DNA of 64,000 nucleotides from Tamarix chinensis (taxonomy: Eukaryota > Streptophyta > Magnoliopsida > Caryophyllales > Tamaricaceae): positions 34,526,110-34,590,109 of the forward strand of contig CM060173.1 in assembly GCA_030549775.1 (NCBI GenBank), given 5' to 3'. The notes under the pieces are model-generated. The model worked only from the letters and a program-made list of their open reading frames with translations. It had not been told where the DNA came from and ran no database searches. Of the stretch, positions 10,983-23,300 are shown one piece after another. The position numbers and the translations under genes are program-made. How positions within the stretch are numbered: the stretch's first letter is position 1; each line of letters starts with the position of its first letter.

Positions 10983-11080
10983 GAGAAATAAGTTTCCAAA
11001 GAAATAGACAAAACCACTAGGACCACAAAATCTCAAGCTCCTTCGTCTTCTCCAACAAGGTTACAAAATTTCAACGCCAT
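10983..11080 (+). pseudogene. Second sulfotransferase 5' relic
   Basis: Sequence AATAAGTTTCC...GAAATAGACAAAACCA parallels 66-96 of the first relic. Then AATCTCAAGCTCCTTC (from 11029) matches codons 3-8 of the intact gene, followed by CCAACAAGGTTACAA, which parallels its CCGGTAAGGTTCCTACA. The ATG is lost (the position reads ACCACAAAA). Only about 20 codons can be followed before the sequence becomes unrelated and AT-rich. The CACTA element ends immediately upstream, so it inserted in this copy's leader or promoter. Confidence 0.75.
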
Positions 11081-11989
11081 AAATATTTTATATTCTATAT
11101 GATCAAAATGAAATTGAAACTACCATGATTGTCCTAAATTTTAAATAAAAGTAACTAAAATATTTCTTTAGATTGCATTTATAAAGTTTATCATGTTTGG
11201 ATGTGTTATTAGAGTTGAGATTGCTCCAAAAAGTATTATCACAAAATTATACCTTAACTTTCATTGCATCTAGAACAAACTAAATCTGTACATGAAAAAT
11301 TAAAAAAAAAAAATTGTTGTTATTTATTTGTAAAAAGTTGAATAGTATTTTATAGTGTGTCATATAACGAAAATTAAAGATTTATAACAATTCATTAGCC
11401 TTTGTAAAAGAGATCCTAAATTTTAATAATTTACCTTTCCTATTTGATGAAACAAATTAATTTGTCTATTATCTAAATTCCTACCATTATAAAATATTCA
11501 AAATATTTATCATTATAGCTCATTCACATGGTTTATGCTACAAATTATCTTTTTAATATGAATGAAAATGGAACCTACTATAATATTTTCTTAGTAAAAA
11601 ATAATAATTAGCAATGATGACATTTTTGACAATTATTTCAATATTTTATACTTTTTAGAACATATTATAAAATGTCAAATTTTGTTCAATTTTTTGACAA
11701 TTATGAATTTTAAAACATATTGTATATCCTATTTATCAAGAACATTTAAAATGATTGGATCCATTATTAAGAAAACTAATTCTTCCTTACCTTGTGAGTT
11801 TTTAGAAATATGAGAATCATTAGATGCACCTGCATCAACTTATAGTCTTATTTTGTTTGTATCTAATGTCTCTGATATACTTTACTATTTGATATACACA
11901 GGGGGCAAAATCATGCATAACTTGTAAGAAAACAATTATAGTGCGATCATCTTTAAAAATATATTGTTATAGATTTTGATAATCATGTT
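11081..11989. other. AT-rich stretch with a gypsy LTR scrap
   Basis: Mostly featureless. About 11745-11845 resembles 33783-33856, a minus-strand solo LTR of the gypsy family in this window: shared blocks are TTTAAAATGAT, TCCATTATTA and AGATGC(A/T)CCTGCATCA. It is a short decayed fragment. Confidence 0.5.
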
Positions 11990-12720
11990 TTTCCCTTTTT
12001 TCTAGGTGCTTACTTTTTATTTATTATAGGGACCCCAAAATAAACTAGATAACCCTACTTAAAGATAATACAAATATCTATAATAGTTGACATTATTGTA
12101 TCCATATGGGAAATGATTTTCCCTAAAAAGAATATTGACAACTTAGTGAAGTTGATCTTTTTGCCTAGAGATGTTGAGAATAAATCTCTACAAGAGTAGA
12201 TAAAATGAATTTGATCAAAAGTATCATGAGAGATTAAAATCAATTCATCAACAAAAAATAGATGTGGAATGCCTAGTCTATTTTGGGAGATGTGTAAAGG
12301 TTTCTAAGAGCTGCTATTAACACAAGACTGAGCAAGATGACCAAGGGGGTCCATGCCATGAATGAAAACATACGACAAATGAGGATCTCCTCAATGAATA
12401 CCATGCTTCGAAGATATAGATTTGGTAGGTTTATAACTCAATAATAAGAGGATGGTAGGTCTAGTGATGTAATACATGATAACAATGATGGTTGTAATAG
12501 GAAAGTCAACCGACTAAAGCATGCGCCTTGTGAAATCTCAAGATAGCTTACCAAATGCCTTCTCTATATCAATTTTTCACAATATATAACTCTAATTGCT
12601 TTAAATAGTTTCCACTATGAGGAAAATACCTTAAGCAATAATCATGTTATCTCATGTATTTTAACTTAGTGGAAGGATGCTTTACTAGATAAACTTGAGT
12701 TAGAGTGTGATGATTCTAGT
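11990..12720 (-). pseudogene. LINE (L1-type) reverse transcriptase remnant
   Basis: Read on the minus strand, the segment contains KIDIEKAFGKLS followed by a stop and DF, the L1 motif KxDxEKAYDxxxWDF. Further on come GDPHLSYVFIHGMDPLGHLA (family GDPLSPYLFxxxMExLxHL), GIPHLFFVDELILIS (family FADDLLLF, with FADD changed to FVDE), GKKINFTKLSIFF, and a shifted frame with YFGVPIINKK (family YLGVPLxHKR). Several stops and frameshifts are present. The order and spacing match L1 ORF2 palm and thumb. Ends are not defined, and no target duplication or poly(A) tail was found. Confidence 0.8.
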
Positions 12721-14001
12721 GACAATCATGTATGTGACATTATAGAGGCTAGTGGGTAATAATTCTTAATCATAATACGAGGCTCAAATTTTATAATAAT
12801 TTACAATATTTCTTTATTAAGAATTAAAGAAAAAGTGCCTCAATTAAAAGATTATCAGACTAAAGTAAAAACATTCGACCTAACAAAATCCTAAAATCTC
12901 TAAAAGAAGACATAAAATAAGTTATCTAGACTAAACACATGTGTTCGTACATAAAAAGGAGAAGTAATCTTAACATTATTGGAGGAAATGGGAAGGGCAA
13001 CATCAACTTTTATTCATGATAGAGAGAGTGGGGAACAAAGTGATACACATAATGGATAGCTTAGCATCCATATCATAAAAGAAGAAATTACTAAAATAGT
13101 TGAACATAAGGTATCTAAGTTGAGTATGATCATAAATCCAAATGTAAGAGTCATCCTTATAGGATAAAATATAAGAAGTCTTCCCTTGGATAAGTATAGA
13201 AAGATAAAAGTATTGTGTGTTATGATCTTAATGTATACCGGAGTTCATCCTTGGTTTTTGGATTCACAACATGTACTCTTAAAATAAAGTGTCATTTAAA
13301 TTTTTAATCAAAATTTCACAAACATGATTAGGCCTTCATGATATTTTAAATCAAGCATAGGTTTACCATTTCTTATGAGTGAAAATGTTCATGACGTATA
13401 TTTAGTCCCCCTTCCATAGGGTTGTGGAGAATGAATGAATAGTCTAAAAAATATCACCATGATCTTACCATATATGTTAGATCTCCTTGGACATACGCTG
13501 GTGAGTCGTCTAAGAGATCTCAAAATAAAAATGGACATGTTCAAGCAAATCTAGAAATAGGATCAAGTTGAAGATGTTTTAGATGGTGAATCAAATTAGT
13601 GTGAGGAATGTACTAAATTTAAGCAAACGGAAAAGAAATGTGCCAGTTAATAATGATAATTCATTTGCTAATTCTTATGTTAATTCATCTCCCTTTATAA
13701 TTTTTATGATAAGTGTATTGTAGCTCAGAGAAACACAAAGCAAGAAATCCATGACAATCAATTTCACTACTAAAAATATTACAACATCTAATTAGGCTCA
13801 AAGAAGAATCAACTTTCCTCTGATCTAAACTATCATAAATATTCATTTAAACCAAGCAACAAAGAGCCACATTAATCAAAGAAAGCATGATAATTTCATC
13901 CATGACTTCATTATGGTGCCCTTAAATAACAATGAAATTAAAGCAAGGTGAGTTCTAAAAGGATTTTTGTGTTTAAATGAGTTGCAATGTATCTCCGATA
14001 A
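12721..14001. other. AT-rich stretch, possibly upstream LINE sequence
   Basis: This may be the 5' part of the LINE, since the minus strand runs away from the RT here, but I could not recognise an endonuclease domain. The last five bases (GATAA) are the left target site of long LTR copy B. Confidence 0.4.
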
Positions 14002-15305
14002 TGTAATACCACAAAATTTTAGGTAACCTTAATTCTAGGTAATTAATATTGTAACCCAATTCTAACCTCCAAAAATTTTATTCTTTCAATTTTACCCTAA
14101 CTCTCTAGTCCTAAACCTTAGTCTAATTATTTTATTTTTAACATTGACCCATAAATCTGAAATAAATTCCTAAAATGTATCCCTAACTATTTTGTCTTTT
14201 TTTGCTCTATTAAACTTATCTTTGTTTGATTTATTCCCTTTTTTTGCATAATTATTTAATGTACCCTAATACCTTAATGAAGATTATTTTAATCTAAACC
14301 CACAATCTTTCCTTTTCTTTTTTCTTTTTTTCCCACTTATTCCTTTCCTTTATCCTTGCACGCACATTTTTTTTCTCCAGACACTTACGTGCACACTTTA
14401 TTTTTTTCCCCTAACTATCCATATCTATCAGTCTTGATCCCTGATATTGTGGGTAAGGGCTAAATTTTATTTTATTTTTCTATCTTTTTCTTTTCCTCTT
14501 TCCCTCACCCACTTACACCTCTCCCCCTGCTTGCATTTGTTTTTTTCTCTCTTCCCTGTAGCAATAAATTCCCCTTGCCCCTTTACCTTCCCTTTGGTTT
14601 TCTACACACTCTCCCCTACTACCTGCAACCTTCGTAGATGCCAACTGCACCACTACCACCGCGACCTCTGCCTGCCGTTGTCGTTGCCAATCGCAATCCA
14701 CCCCTACACCACCTGTCCCTATCGTCTTCTCCTCCCTGACCCCCTTTCCTTCCCTCCTTCTCCTTCTCTGCCTCTATTTTCTCCAACCGACCACCAGCCC
14801 CAAGCCGACCAGCCTTTTGTTGCCCCTCCTCCATTCCACCATTGCAGCCCTCCACCTTCTCGCTCCTTTTCCCTATCCTTCTTGGCTTCATTTAGTTTGA
14901 TAGCCCCCATTATAAAGTCCAAAATTCTAGCTCCTCCTCGACCTTTGCCCCTGTGTTTCCTCCCTGTTTCACCATAGCTTCGTCGGCCCATGCACCAGCC
15001 CATGTACTAGTCCCTACACCTCGCCCCAACTAGCCCAGCAACTCCCTAGCCCAGCCCTATATTCCTTTGCTCCATAGTCTCCCAAACTTCCCTACAACAC
15101 TAACACCTTTGACCACCCTCCCTCTTTGTAGTTCCAAGCTAGCTCCTCTCCTCCTGTCGTGGACATAGCCCTTATGTTGTGTGCATGCAATGTGAGTGGG
15201 CGTGAGTGTGTGTTATGACCTCACGTCCTAAGTGTCGTCTAATGTGTGTGTGTGTGTGTGTGTGTGTATGAGGGTGTTTTGGTAAATTCAGAAATAATTG
15301 TATTA

Positions 15306-15336
<31 letters not shown>

Positions 15337-17059
15337 GTTACCTATCAAATATTAAGTTGGTAATTATAGTTTTGCTAATTTTTCTTAGGTGAATTAATAG
15401 GGGTACCAAAAGAGCCAAAATAGGATAAGCTTGCTTAGAGATTGGAGCCTTTTTCGTAAGGATACTAGTCGATGTTTAGGGATTTGTGTTAAATTTTTAA
15501 ATGGCCATGTGTATTATCATGTTATTAGTATTATATTGCTAAATGCATGCTATTAATTATCTATTATGATAATTTTGGATTATATGCTAAAAAAGAGTAA
15601 GAATTATAAAAGCAATACTGATATGATATTGTTATGCTATGCCAAAAGTTTTATGGAAGAATATAATTTGTGGAAATATAATATAGGCCTAATAAGCATG
15701 ACAAGTGGAAAATCATGATATAGAAAATATAAGCTTTTCATAAAATAAGGACTATCTGTAACACCCCCAAAATTTACACCTTTTTTTTAAAACAATACTT
15801 ATAAATAAAAACCGTAAATTCTAGGGATGCTACCATCACACATAGTACCAGACTGGTTTACTCCTACCGTTCTGTTACCATGTTCTAAGGTTAAGAAAAC
15901 ACTACATATAACATCATTAATAATCCAAATTCATACATATGAAAATCAGAGTACACATAAGTCTTTATATAATTTGAAATACTAGCTATTGTTTTTCAGA
16001 GAATAAATTAACAACATTAATAAAATTATTTCTACAAACTCAAGCATAATAAAAAAGGTAACATGAATAATAATCTCAAAATGAAAACGACCACGCGACT
16101 CCAGGATTTGATCCAGCCCACAATCACTCGGCCCCTCCTAATGTCCCATAGACATCAATAGCATCGAAATACGCGTCTCCTACCTACAACATGTCAGATG
16201 GCCCTTTTGCTCGTGGGAATGAGTAGCACCCATGAAATGGGTGATTAATATGCTACGTATTGAGTAAGGTAACCGAGCACTAAGGCTAGCATACAAAATT
16301 CACACAACCAATGCATAATAGTAAAGGAGCATAGAATTCAATCATAATAGCACAAGATAAAATAAATGCTCAGGTGAAATCTCATGGTTCAATACAGGTC
16401 AGATTATTTACTTCATCAAGCCTTTATAGAATTTATTTTCACACCATGTTCTTTATCAAGTCCATATAAGTACGAGAACTCCACTACTTAAGCCGGTGGA
16501 TTGATCGTGAGGGTACATGCCCTGCCACTATTTTAGTCGATTGATCGGTCGCGAGGGTAACATACCCTGCCACAATTTTATGTCGGTGGATCAATCTGGC
16601 CTCTTCTCGTATGGTGTTCTATTGTAAGTAATTAGTGTATTTACCATGTCTTAACAACTGTAGAGTTTGATTTTTTTGAGCATGGGATCCCTTACTATTA
16701 TAGCTGGTGGATCTATCGCGAGGGTACATGCCCTGCCACTATTCTAGCTGGTGGATCAGTCACAAAGGAAATATTCCCCTCCACTATTTTAGCAGGTGGA
16801 TTGGTCTGGGCCCGGCTCAACATCTTCCACTTTAAATATTTGATATTCTAAGTATCTTATTCAGAAGCTCATTTCAAGACTTGGAAGATTGACTTCTACC
16901 ATACTTACTTTTCAACTCGAGTTAATACTCCAACCCTAGTTAACCACCACCACCATAGTTAATCATGACACGCCCTAAGGCCCATGAAAACCCTATCTCC
17001 ACGTAAACCCTAATACCCATCCAAACCCTAAACCACAATGCAAACATTAATACCACCCT

Positions 17060-17288
17060 ACAACCATTACTCCATGCAAAACCCTACTACTCCATGTAAA
17101 ACCCTAACACCATGTAACTCCATGCAAACCCTAACACCATGCAACTCCATGCAAAACCCTAACACCATGCAAGTCCATGCAAAACCCTAACACAATGCAA
17201 CTCCATGCAAAACCATAACACGATGCAACTCCATGCAAAACCCTAACACCATGCAACTCCATGTAAAACCCTAGCACCATGCAACTCC
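17060..17288. repeat. 28-bp minisatellite with telo-boxes
   Basis: Seven to eight tandem units of 28 bp combine CTCCATGCAAAACCCTAACA with CCATGCAA. Each regular unit contains AAACCCTAA or a one-base variant. Units diverge at few positions. It lies in the minus-oriented copy C, in the place where copy A has its TTTAGGGTTT-rich zone. Confidence 0.9.
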
Positions 17289-18420
17289 CCATCATTATTT
17301 TACAACCCCATCATGCATGTCTCAATGCTAAATCGTACCATAATAATAACACATTTATACACATCATTCTCATGCCATAATTATTTACACAAAACACACC
17401 TCAACTTCTATATCATGCTGCATTCATAATAGTTATACAATATACACATGAAATACGAATAAATCATATCGTATGGCATGCATGGCATATAAATCACATA
17501 TTACATAAATGACCTTAGCACCCCTTACCTAAAATGTCACCAGTCTTGGAGCATGCTCCTATACCACTTGAGGGTTTTGACTAGGCTCATCTATTATGGG
17601 GAAAATACTAGAATTAGGTTTCCTCCTAAAAATACTATTATTTATTAACTTATCCTAAGACTAGGTTTTTAATTAAAATAATACTATACTAAAATTAACT
17701 ATAAAACATACTACTAATAATACTAATATAATTTAAAATGAATAGTGATATAAGGGTTTCTACCCTTCACCAAAATAAATACTACTAATGATAATAATAA
17801 TAATAATAATTTTACTAATAACAAAATATTAGTAGTAGTAGTAGTAGTAATAATAATAACAATAATAATAATAATAATATAAGATTAAAATTGCAAGGTG
17901 GGGTTTTTTACCCTACCTTAAATAATGAAAGTACTATTCAATATTAGTAATAATAATATTAAAATAGTGAAGATAATAATCATAATACTATTAATAATAT
18001 TAAAAATAGTAAAAATAATAATAAAAATACAAGGGTGCGAACCTTAATTAAAAATTAAGGCATTGGCCCTCTTAAAATGATTAACATTAATAGTAAAATA
18101 ATTATACCAATAATAATAATATTCATAATAGTATTAATAATGATAATAAACTTATAATAATTCAAATAAATTCCTAAAATTCAAACCTCACAATCTAGCC
18201 CTCGTTTGGTATTACTTATTTTTAATAACTAATTTTACATCAAAATTACTTTTGTAAACCTACTTTTTAAAAAGTACTTTGATAAGTAAAATACATGTTT
18301 GTTTTTAATTTTATTGTATAAGTGATTAATACTAAAAACTACTTATTTGTACCTTATTAGTGTTTGGTTTTCATTTTTCTATAAATTTACTTTTTATTTT
18401 TCATCTTTAATTTTTATCTT

Positions 18421-18423
<3 letters not shown>

Positions 18424-18481
<58 letters not shown>
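18424..18481. repeat. (TA)n microsatellite
   Basis: About 28 uninterrupted TA dinucleotides lie near the left end of the gene-capturing transposon. Confidence 0.95.
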
Positions 18482-18483
<2 letters not shown>

Positions 18484-18734
18484 TTTGATAATAATTATTA
18501 TATAAATTATGTAATATTAAATATTAAAAGCATATGGAACTTTAAAAAGTATAAAAAAAAAAGATAAAGATATTACTAAGTACTAAAAGTTGTAAAATAA
18601 AAACTATAAACTTATTAAAAAAAAATTTTTATCAAAACATAGCATGCTATGGACAACCACTAACCAAACTTTATCAAATTCACAAACATCTCTAGAAGTA
18701 AGAAATTAATGTTTTATCATGGGAATTTTCAGAT

Positions 18735-19423
18735 TTTGAAATTGGAGCACATCAGGGTATCTGAGGAGGCAATGAAGTATAAAAAATGCCTTATGGAAAT
18801 GGATGAGATGAGTTCTTTTATTCAGCGTGCATGTAAACCATCCTGCACAACCTTCAAATTATTCTGATAAACATTCCTTTTTACTGATCACTACTTGTCC
18901 GTTGAGTAGTGAACAAACAAGCTGATTTCACCAGAGAAATTCAGGCAAAATTTGTTGAAGGAGCAAAAGAGACGAAAGCGCTTTATAACAAAGTTTTGGA
19001 GCTCAATGGTGCTAGCAAATAAGAACCATAATTCAGTTAGTCTACTTAAGACCATTAAACATCACTAATGCTACTGCTATACTACTGTAGGAAATATACG
19101 AGCCTTCTGCCATTGTAGGCCTTTGAATATGGAGGAAATTTCCATGGGAGCATCAACAATGATTGATTTTGATTCTGCTAAAGATGGAGAGCTAACTGTT
19201 AGATCAAATGGGTGGCCCAAGAAGACATTTAAATTTGATGCTCTCTTTGGACCCCAAGTAGACCAATGTAATTTTCAATTTATATCAAAAATGCTATTTA
19301 ATGGTTATGAGTATTGTTGTTTTGTGTTTCTCTTCTGATTCAGTTAGTTTCTGCATGTACTTCTAGCTGATGTGTTCGAGGGCACAACATCTTTTGCAAC
19401 CTCAGTCCTAGATGGATGAGAAG
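18735..19423 (+). pseudogene. Captured kinesin-14 gene fragment with introns
   Basis: Four exon-like blocks with introns between them match the coiled coil and start of the motor domain of a plant kinesin-14. Block 1 (from 18735) encodes LKLEHIRVSEEAMKYKKCLM. Block 2 (about 18910-19008) encodes QADFTREIQAKFVEGAKET and ends LELN before GT. Block 3 (19091-19267) restores GNIRAFCHCRPLN, then TFKFDALFGPQVDQ. Block 4 (from about 19366) encodes DVFEGTTSFATSVLDG and then stops. Kinesin-14s normally read GNIRVFCRCRPLN, so two substitutions are visible. The fragment ends before the P-loop GQTGTGKT, so it cannot encode a motor. Retained introns show capture at the DNA level. Confidence 0.88.
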
Positions 19424-20390
19424 AGTTACTCCTTTCTTCTTCTCACCACCGACAACAAAACGGCCCGTCAGATTTCCACATGCCGCAGCATAATGAAGAA
19501 ATTCCTCCTCCTCATCAACTCTTTAATAACAAAAACATTGCCAGATTAAAAGCCAACCCCAATTCGGTGCCCTTCCACCTCTCATTCACACTCGTAGCCC
19601 AACATTAGAAGCAGAACCACCCTTCCCAGCTTTCGCAACGTCCCCTTGCTTCCTGTATTCATCAAGCAAACAACCCCAACTGCTAAAAATCTCCGACTTT
19701 GACACCCAATTCCTCTGTGATGCTATTCCAAATTGCACTACTACCGCAAGGTCGGAAGATGGTTGTGAACAGCAAATACGCGATACTGCTCTGCCCTCCA
19801 AATTTCAGATCTACAATCCTACCAGCTCCAATCTGCAACATCACATAAATATATTGGATACCTGGTCCTGAAATTATACTATTGATCGGTCCTGCCGACA
19901 AGACTTTTTCACTTTTCCGCCATCGGTTTAAGCCTACAAAATTTGTTCGCTCACCAACAATATTTCCAATCTTTCTTCATTTTTGGAAACCCCTCCATGC
20001 CCTAGTAAAGTTCGCGACGCTCATTCAAAAATTAAAAATGGTAGAAGCTACAGATTAGGTAAAAGAGAGCAAGCAACCAATTCATTGTAACAACACAAAA
20101 GTGGTAAAAGACGACTAGAAGGAAATGGGAGAATAACAAACCTGGAATTTGAAGGGAAAGAAGATTCGAAGGCTAAAAATTATAGATCTAAATCTTGCAA
20201 AGATCGAGTCACTAGTGGCAATAGAAGACGTGAGCTGTAGAGATAGAGCACGCGAGCAACAAAAATGGTGGTGTGGACGCAAGAGAGCAGGCAAAAATGG
20301 AAGGAGATATGGGAGAGAAACAAACAGTGCCAGTAATGAACGATTTCTTTTTTTAAAATCACCGTGCCATGTTAGGTGATAGTAATTATC
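19424..20390 (-). other. Second captured-looking segment, unidentified
   Basis: This part is less AT-rich than the element's ends. On the minus strand it looks like a 5' leader and first exons: a pyrimidine-rich leader at about 20370-20145, a possible donor after AATTCCAG (about 20142), a possible acceptor TTGCAG near 19835, and short open stretches (IVDLKFGGQSSIAYLLFTT; SSWGCLLDEYRKQGDVAKA). I do not recognise the protein. It may be a fragment of a second host gene in the opposite orientation to the kinesin piece. Confidence 0.4.
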
Positions 20391-23300
20391 AAAAGCAAGT
20401 AAACCTTACTTTTAATTTATTACTTATAGAAAGTGATTTTTATTAATTATTTTTTATAATAATTTTTTAGAAGTAAAATCAAACACTTGTTGTAATTTAT
20501 AATTATTTTTATAAAAAATAACTTATCAAAAGCTGTACCAAACAAGCTCCTAATTAACTCAAGAATAATCTCTACCATGCCAAAAAAATTTATCAATAAT
20601 ATTACATCTAATAACAATAATAATAATATTGATAATGATAATTATTATAACCGAATAAATATTAAAAATTGGAATAAAAACAGAATAAATTACAATAAAT
20701 AGGAAAGAAGGGTTGGGAAGGTCTAGGGTTTCACTTTGAGTAAGCGGGGATGGGTGGCACAAGCGGTGGTGCACAACGGTGACTGGAAAAGAAGGCTAAA
20801 AAGAAAAAGGTGAAGAAAAATAGGGGAGGAGAAGGGGAAAAGAGAAAATAAGGTTATGGTTCAGTGGAGGAGAATTAGTAGAAGTTTTTGAGTGGTGTAG
20901 AAGGCAGTAGAAGTGGAAGATGTGGTGGTAGACAGTGGTTTAAATGTTGCGGGGTAAAAAAATTGTTGAGATGGACTGGGAACTTTGCATGGCTATGGTG
21001 GCTCACCCGAGAAGAATCGAAGGAGGTGGATAGCTTAGTTAGCTACAGTGCAGTGTAGGGAAGAATTTGGGAGGCATAGGTGACGATGAAGTTGGCTAAC
21101 GACGGCGAATAGCTCGTCTGAAGTTATGGCGGTGCACAGGTTAGCTCTTAGGGTTTCAAGGGAAAAAATTTTGAAAACACCCACACCAACGGTATTTATA
21201 GAGCTTAGTTGGGATGGTAGGGTTTTGGAGGTCGGCAAGAGGGTATTGGATGCTAGGTTTAGGGTAGCCGATGGAGTTAATCGACCAACAAAAAATATGG
21301 TCAGGTCGACCATTCACGAAGCAAAAGAGAGAAATTGAGTGAAAGATAAGGGAAACCGATCATACCAAGTAGATCTATGAGTCAAGAGGGAGATAATGAG
21401 GGGAGAAATGTTCGGTCAAAAACTACATGGCCAGCGGCACCATTTTCGGAGGTTAATGATGCAGGTCGATGGTGGGTGCTGAAGAAGGAAGAAGGAAGGG
21501 GTGAACCGATGGTCGAGGAAAAAGAAAAGAAAAAGAGAAGAACCGGTCAGGTGGTAATGGTTATAAGTCTTTTGATCAAATGGAGCGTCCTAAGGCAATA
21601 AAGAACAAAACATAGCATCTGAAAAAGAAATAAAAGAAGGAACGGTGCTGGGCCGCAAGAAAAGGAAGGAAAAGAGGAAGATTTGGCTGCGCTCCATGCC
21701 CAATCGGGAGAAGAAAAAAAGAAAAAGAAGAAAGGAAAGAAAAAGAAAGAAAAGAAAGAAAAAGGAGGAAAGAAAAAGGAAAGGAAAATGTAAGTGGTTT
21801 GGGTTTAAATAAATTAATCAGGATATTTTGGGTATTTAGAATAAAATATTTAATAAAAATAATATTAAATTTCCTTTTTAGGCTAATTTAAGGTTTTTGA
21901 AATATTTCTCCTAAATTCCTTTTCAATTAGAAAAAAGCCCAAATTTTCATTTATAAAAATATTCATAAATTCTTATTAATTTGCCTAAAATAAATCCTTC
22001 TCATTCCATATAAAATAATTAATTAAATTAATTCCCTAGTAAATCCTTATTTAATTATATTTCTTAAAATAAATATTTTTGGGGCATTTCACTATCGGCT
22101 ATCTTTAGGGGTATTTTGGTCTAAATGGGTTAATATGAAAATTTTGGTATTTCAAATTTTTACAAGGATTAAAGTATGCTAATAATATCATGCAATGTGT
22201 TTGGGGGGGATTGTGAACATCATACGTTCTTTAGATGAGAGAATAGTCTAATTTAGAATTAGTAAACTTAAGGAGATAATGTCATTATCACATGTGTAAA
22301 ACATTATTTTTAGGCCACAAATTTTGGATATGTTTATAATATAGGTATTTGGGGGTTTTATATTAAATTTGGTAATTATATGAGTCTTTTGGGAAAAGTT
22401 ATGACTAACATATGAAGTTAGGTTTTTGTGAGCCTTGTAAATAGTAACTTCTAACATCAGGCTATTATTGCATATGCGAAATATGGGAGTTAGAATTTGG
22501 GTTTTAGATATATTAATATTATTACTATTTAAGGAGGATATACTTAATATGGTGGGTAAATGATCAATATAGGACAAGTTATGCCTAAAGTGTAAAATTA
22601 GGATTTTTGAAGGTATATAAGCTTATAGTCATTGAGGAAAGGCATTGTTATCTTTATGATGATGTCTTTCTTACCTTAATTTCTCATAAACCAATCATGA
22701 ATAAGATACAAATCATTTGAAGTGAAAGATCACGTGAGTTAGGCCGAGGTGTTGATGGGTTTGTTCCACCGGACCATAATAGTGGCTTAGGTGTCTTGTT
22801 CCTAAGAGGTGATTCAAGCCGTTCCACATTTTAAAAAAAGTGGCTCAAGAGTTTTTTTCCTAAGAGGTGTTGGGTCCATTCCACCAAACGATAATAGTAG
22901 CTCAAGTCTCCTTCCTTGAGAGGTTCTTTAGTCTATTCCACCGGATTAAAAATAGTGAGACCCTATACTCAATGTGAATAAGAATATGATATAAGATAAG
23001 TAATGATTAAGACACTAATAATTTAAAGTGGAAGATTACATGAGTCAGAACCAGGTGTAGGGTCTGTTCCACCGAAGGAGAATAGTGGCTCGGGAGCATT
23101 TTACCCTAAGAGGTGTAGGATCTGTTCCACCAGATAATAATAGTGGCTCAGGTATGTTGTCGTTAAGAGTTGCTTCAGACCATTCCTCTAGTTTAATAAT
23201 AGTGGGGACCCCGAACTCAACGTAAATAAAATAATGGATCATGTTATTTTCTTTTAATACGAATCCGAACTAATAATCGCTTTGTATTGATTCTTGTACC

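Larger units (their letters stand above)
18198..20549. mobile_element. Gene-capturing TIR transposon (Pack-TIR-like)
   Basis: The left end GCCCTCGTTTGGTATTACTT and the complement of the right end, GAGCTTGTTTGGTACAGCTT, are similar inverted repeats sharing GTTTGGTA. A 3-bp CTA lies on both sides (18195-18197 and 20550-20552). GTTTGGT ends with a 3-bp duplication fit PIF/Harbinger-type elements; a hAT element is possible, but an 8-bp duplication is not convincing. The interior has a (TA)n run (18424-18481), a kinesin-14 gene fragment with introns, and a second captured-looking segment. No transposase is present. Confidence 0.7.
15757..22091 (-). mobile_element. Long solo LTR, copy C (inserted in copy B)
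   Basis: On the plus strand it reads TGTAACACCCCCAAAATTT to GGGGCATTTCA, flanked by a perfect CTATC duplication (15752-15756 and 22092-22096). It is inverted relative to copy A: hairpin at 15839-15884, GCCGGTGGAT units at about 16490-16810, telo-box repeats at 16980-17290, AAT/TAG triplets near 17780-18140 and a purine-rich block at about 21610-21790. A 2.35-kb TIR transposon (18198-20549) is nested inside, leaving about 4 kb of LTR. Confidence 0.88.

Noticed and set aside
13000..13560. Possible LINE endonuclease upstream of the RT remnant
   Set aside because: I could not find a convincing endonuclease motif on the minus strand; position alone is not enough.
14447..15003. A 176-residue open frame and its antisense partners
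   Set aside because: Same explanation for copy B; no recognised domain and no start context.
17060..17288. CRISPR-like appearance of regular 28-bp units
   Set aside because: Units are contiguous without unique spacers and the genome is eukaryotic; it is a minisatellite.
18190..20557. 8-bp target duplication (hAT) for the gene-capturing element
   Set aside because: The flanks ACAATCTA and CTAATTAA agree at only four of eight bases; the 3-bp CTA match is the better reading.
22248..22577. A 109-residue minus-strand open frame
   Set aside because: It lies within long LTR copy B in AT-rich sequence; composition is Ile/Asn/Ser-rich and no similarity is recognised.
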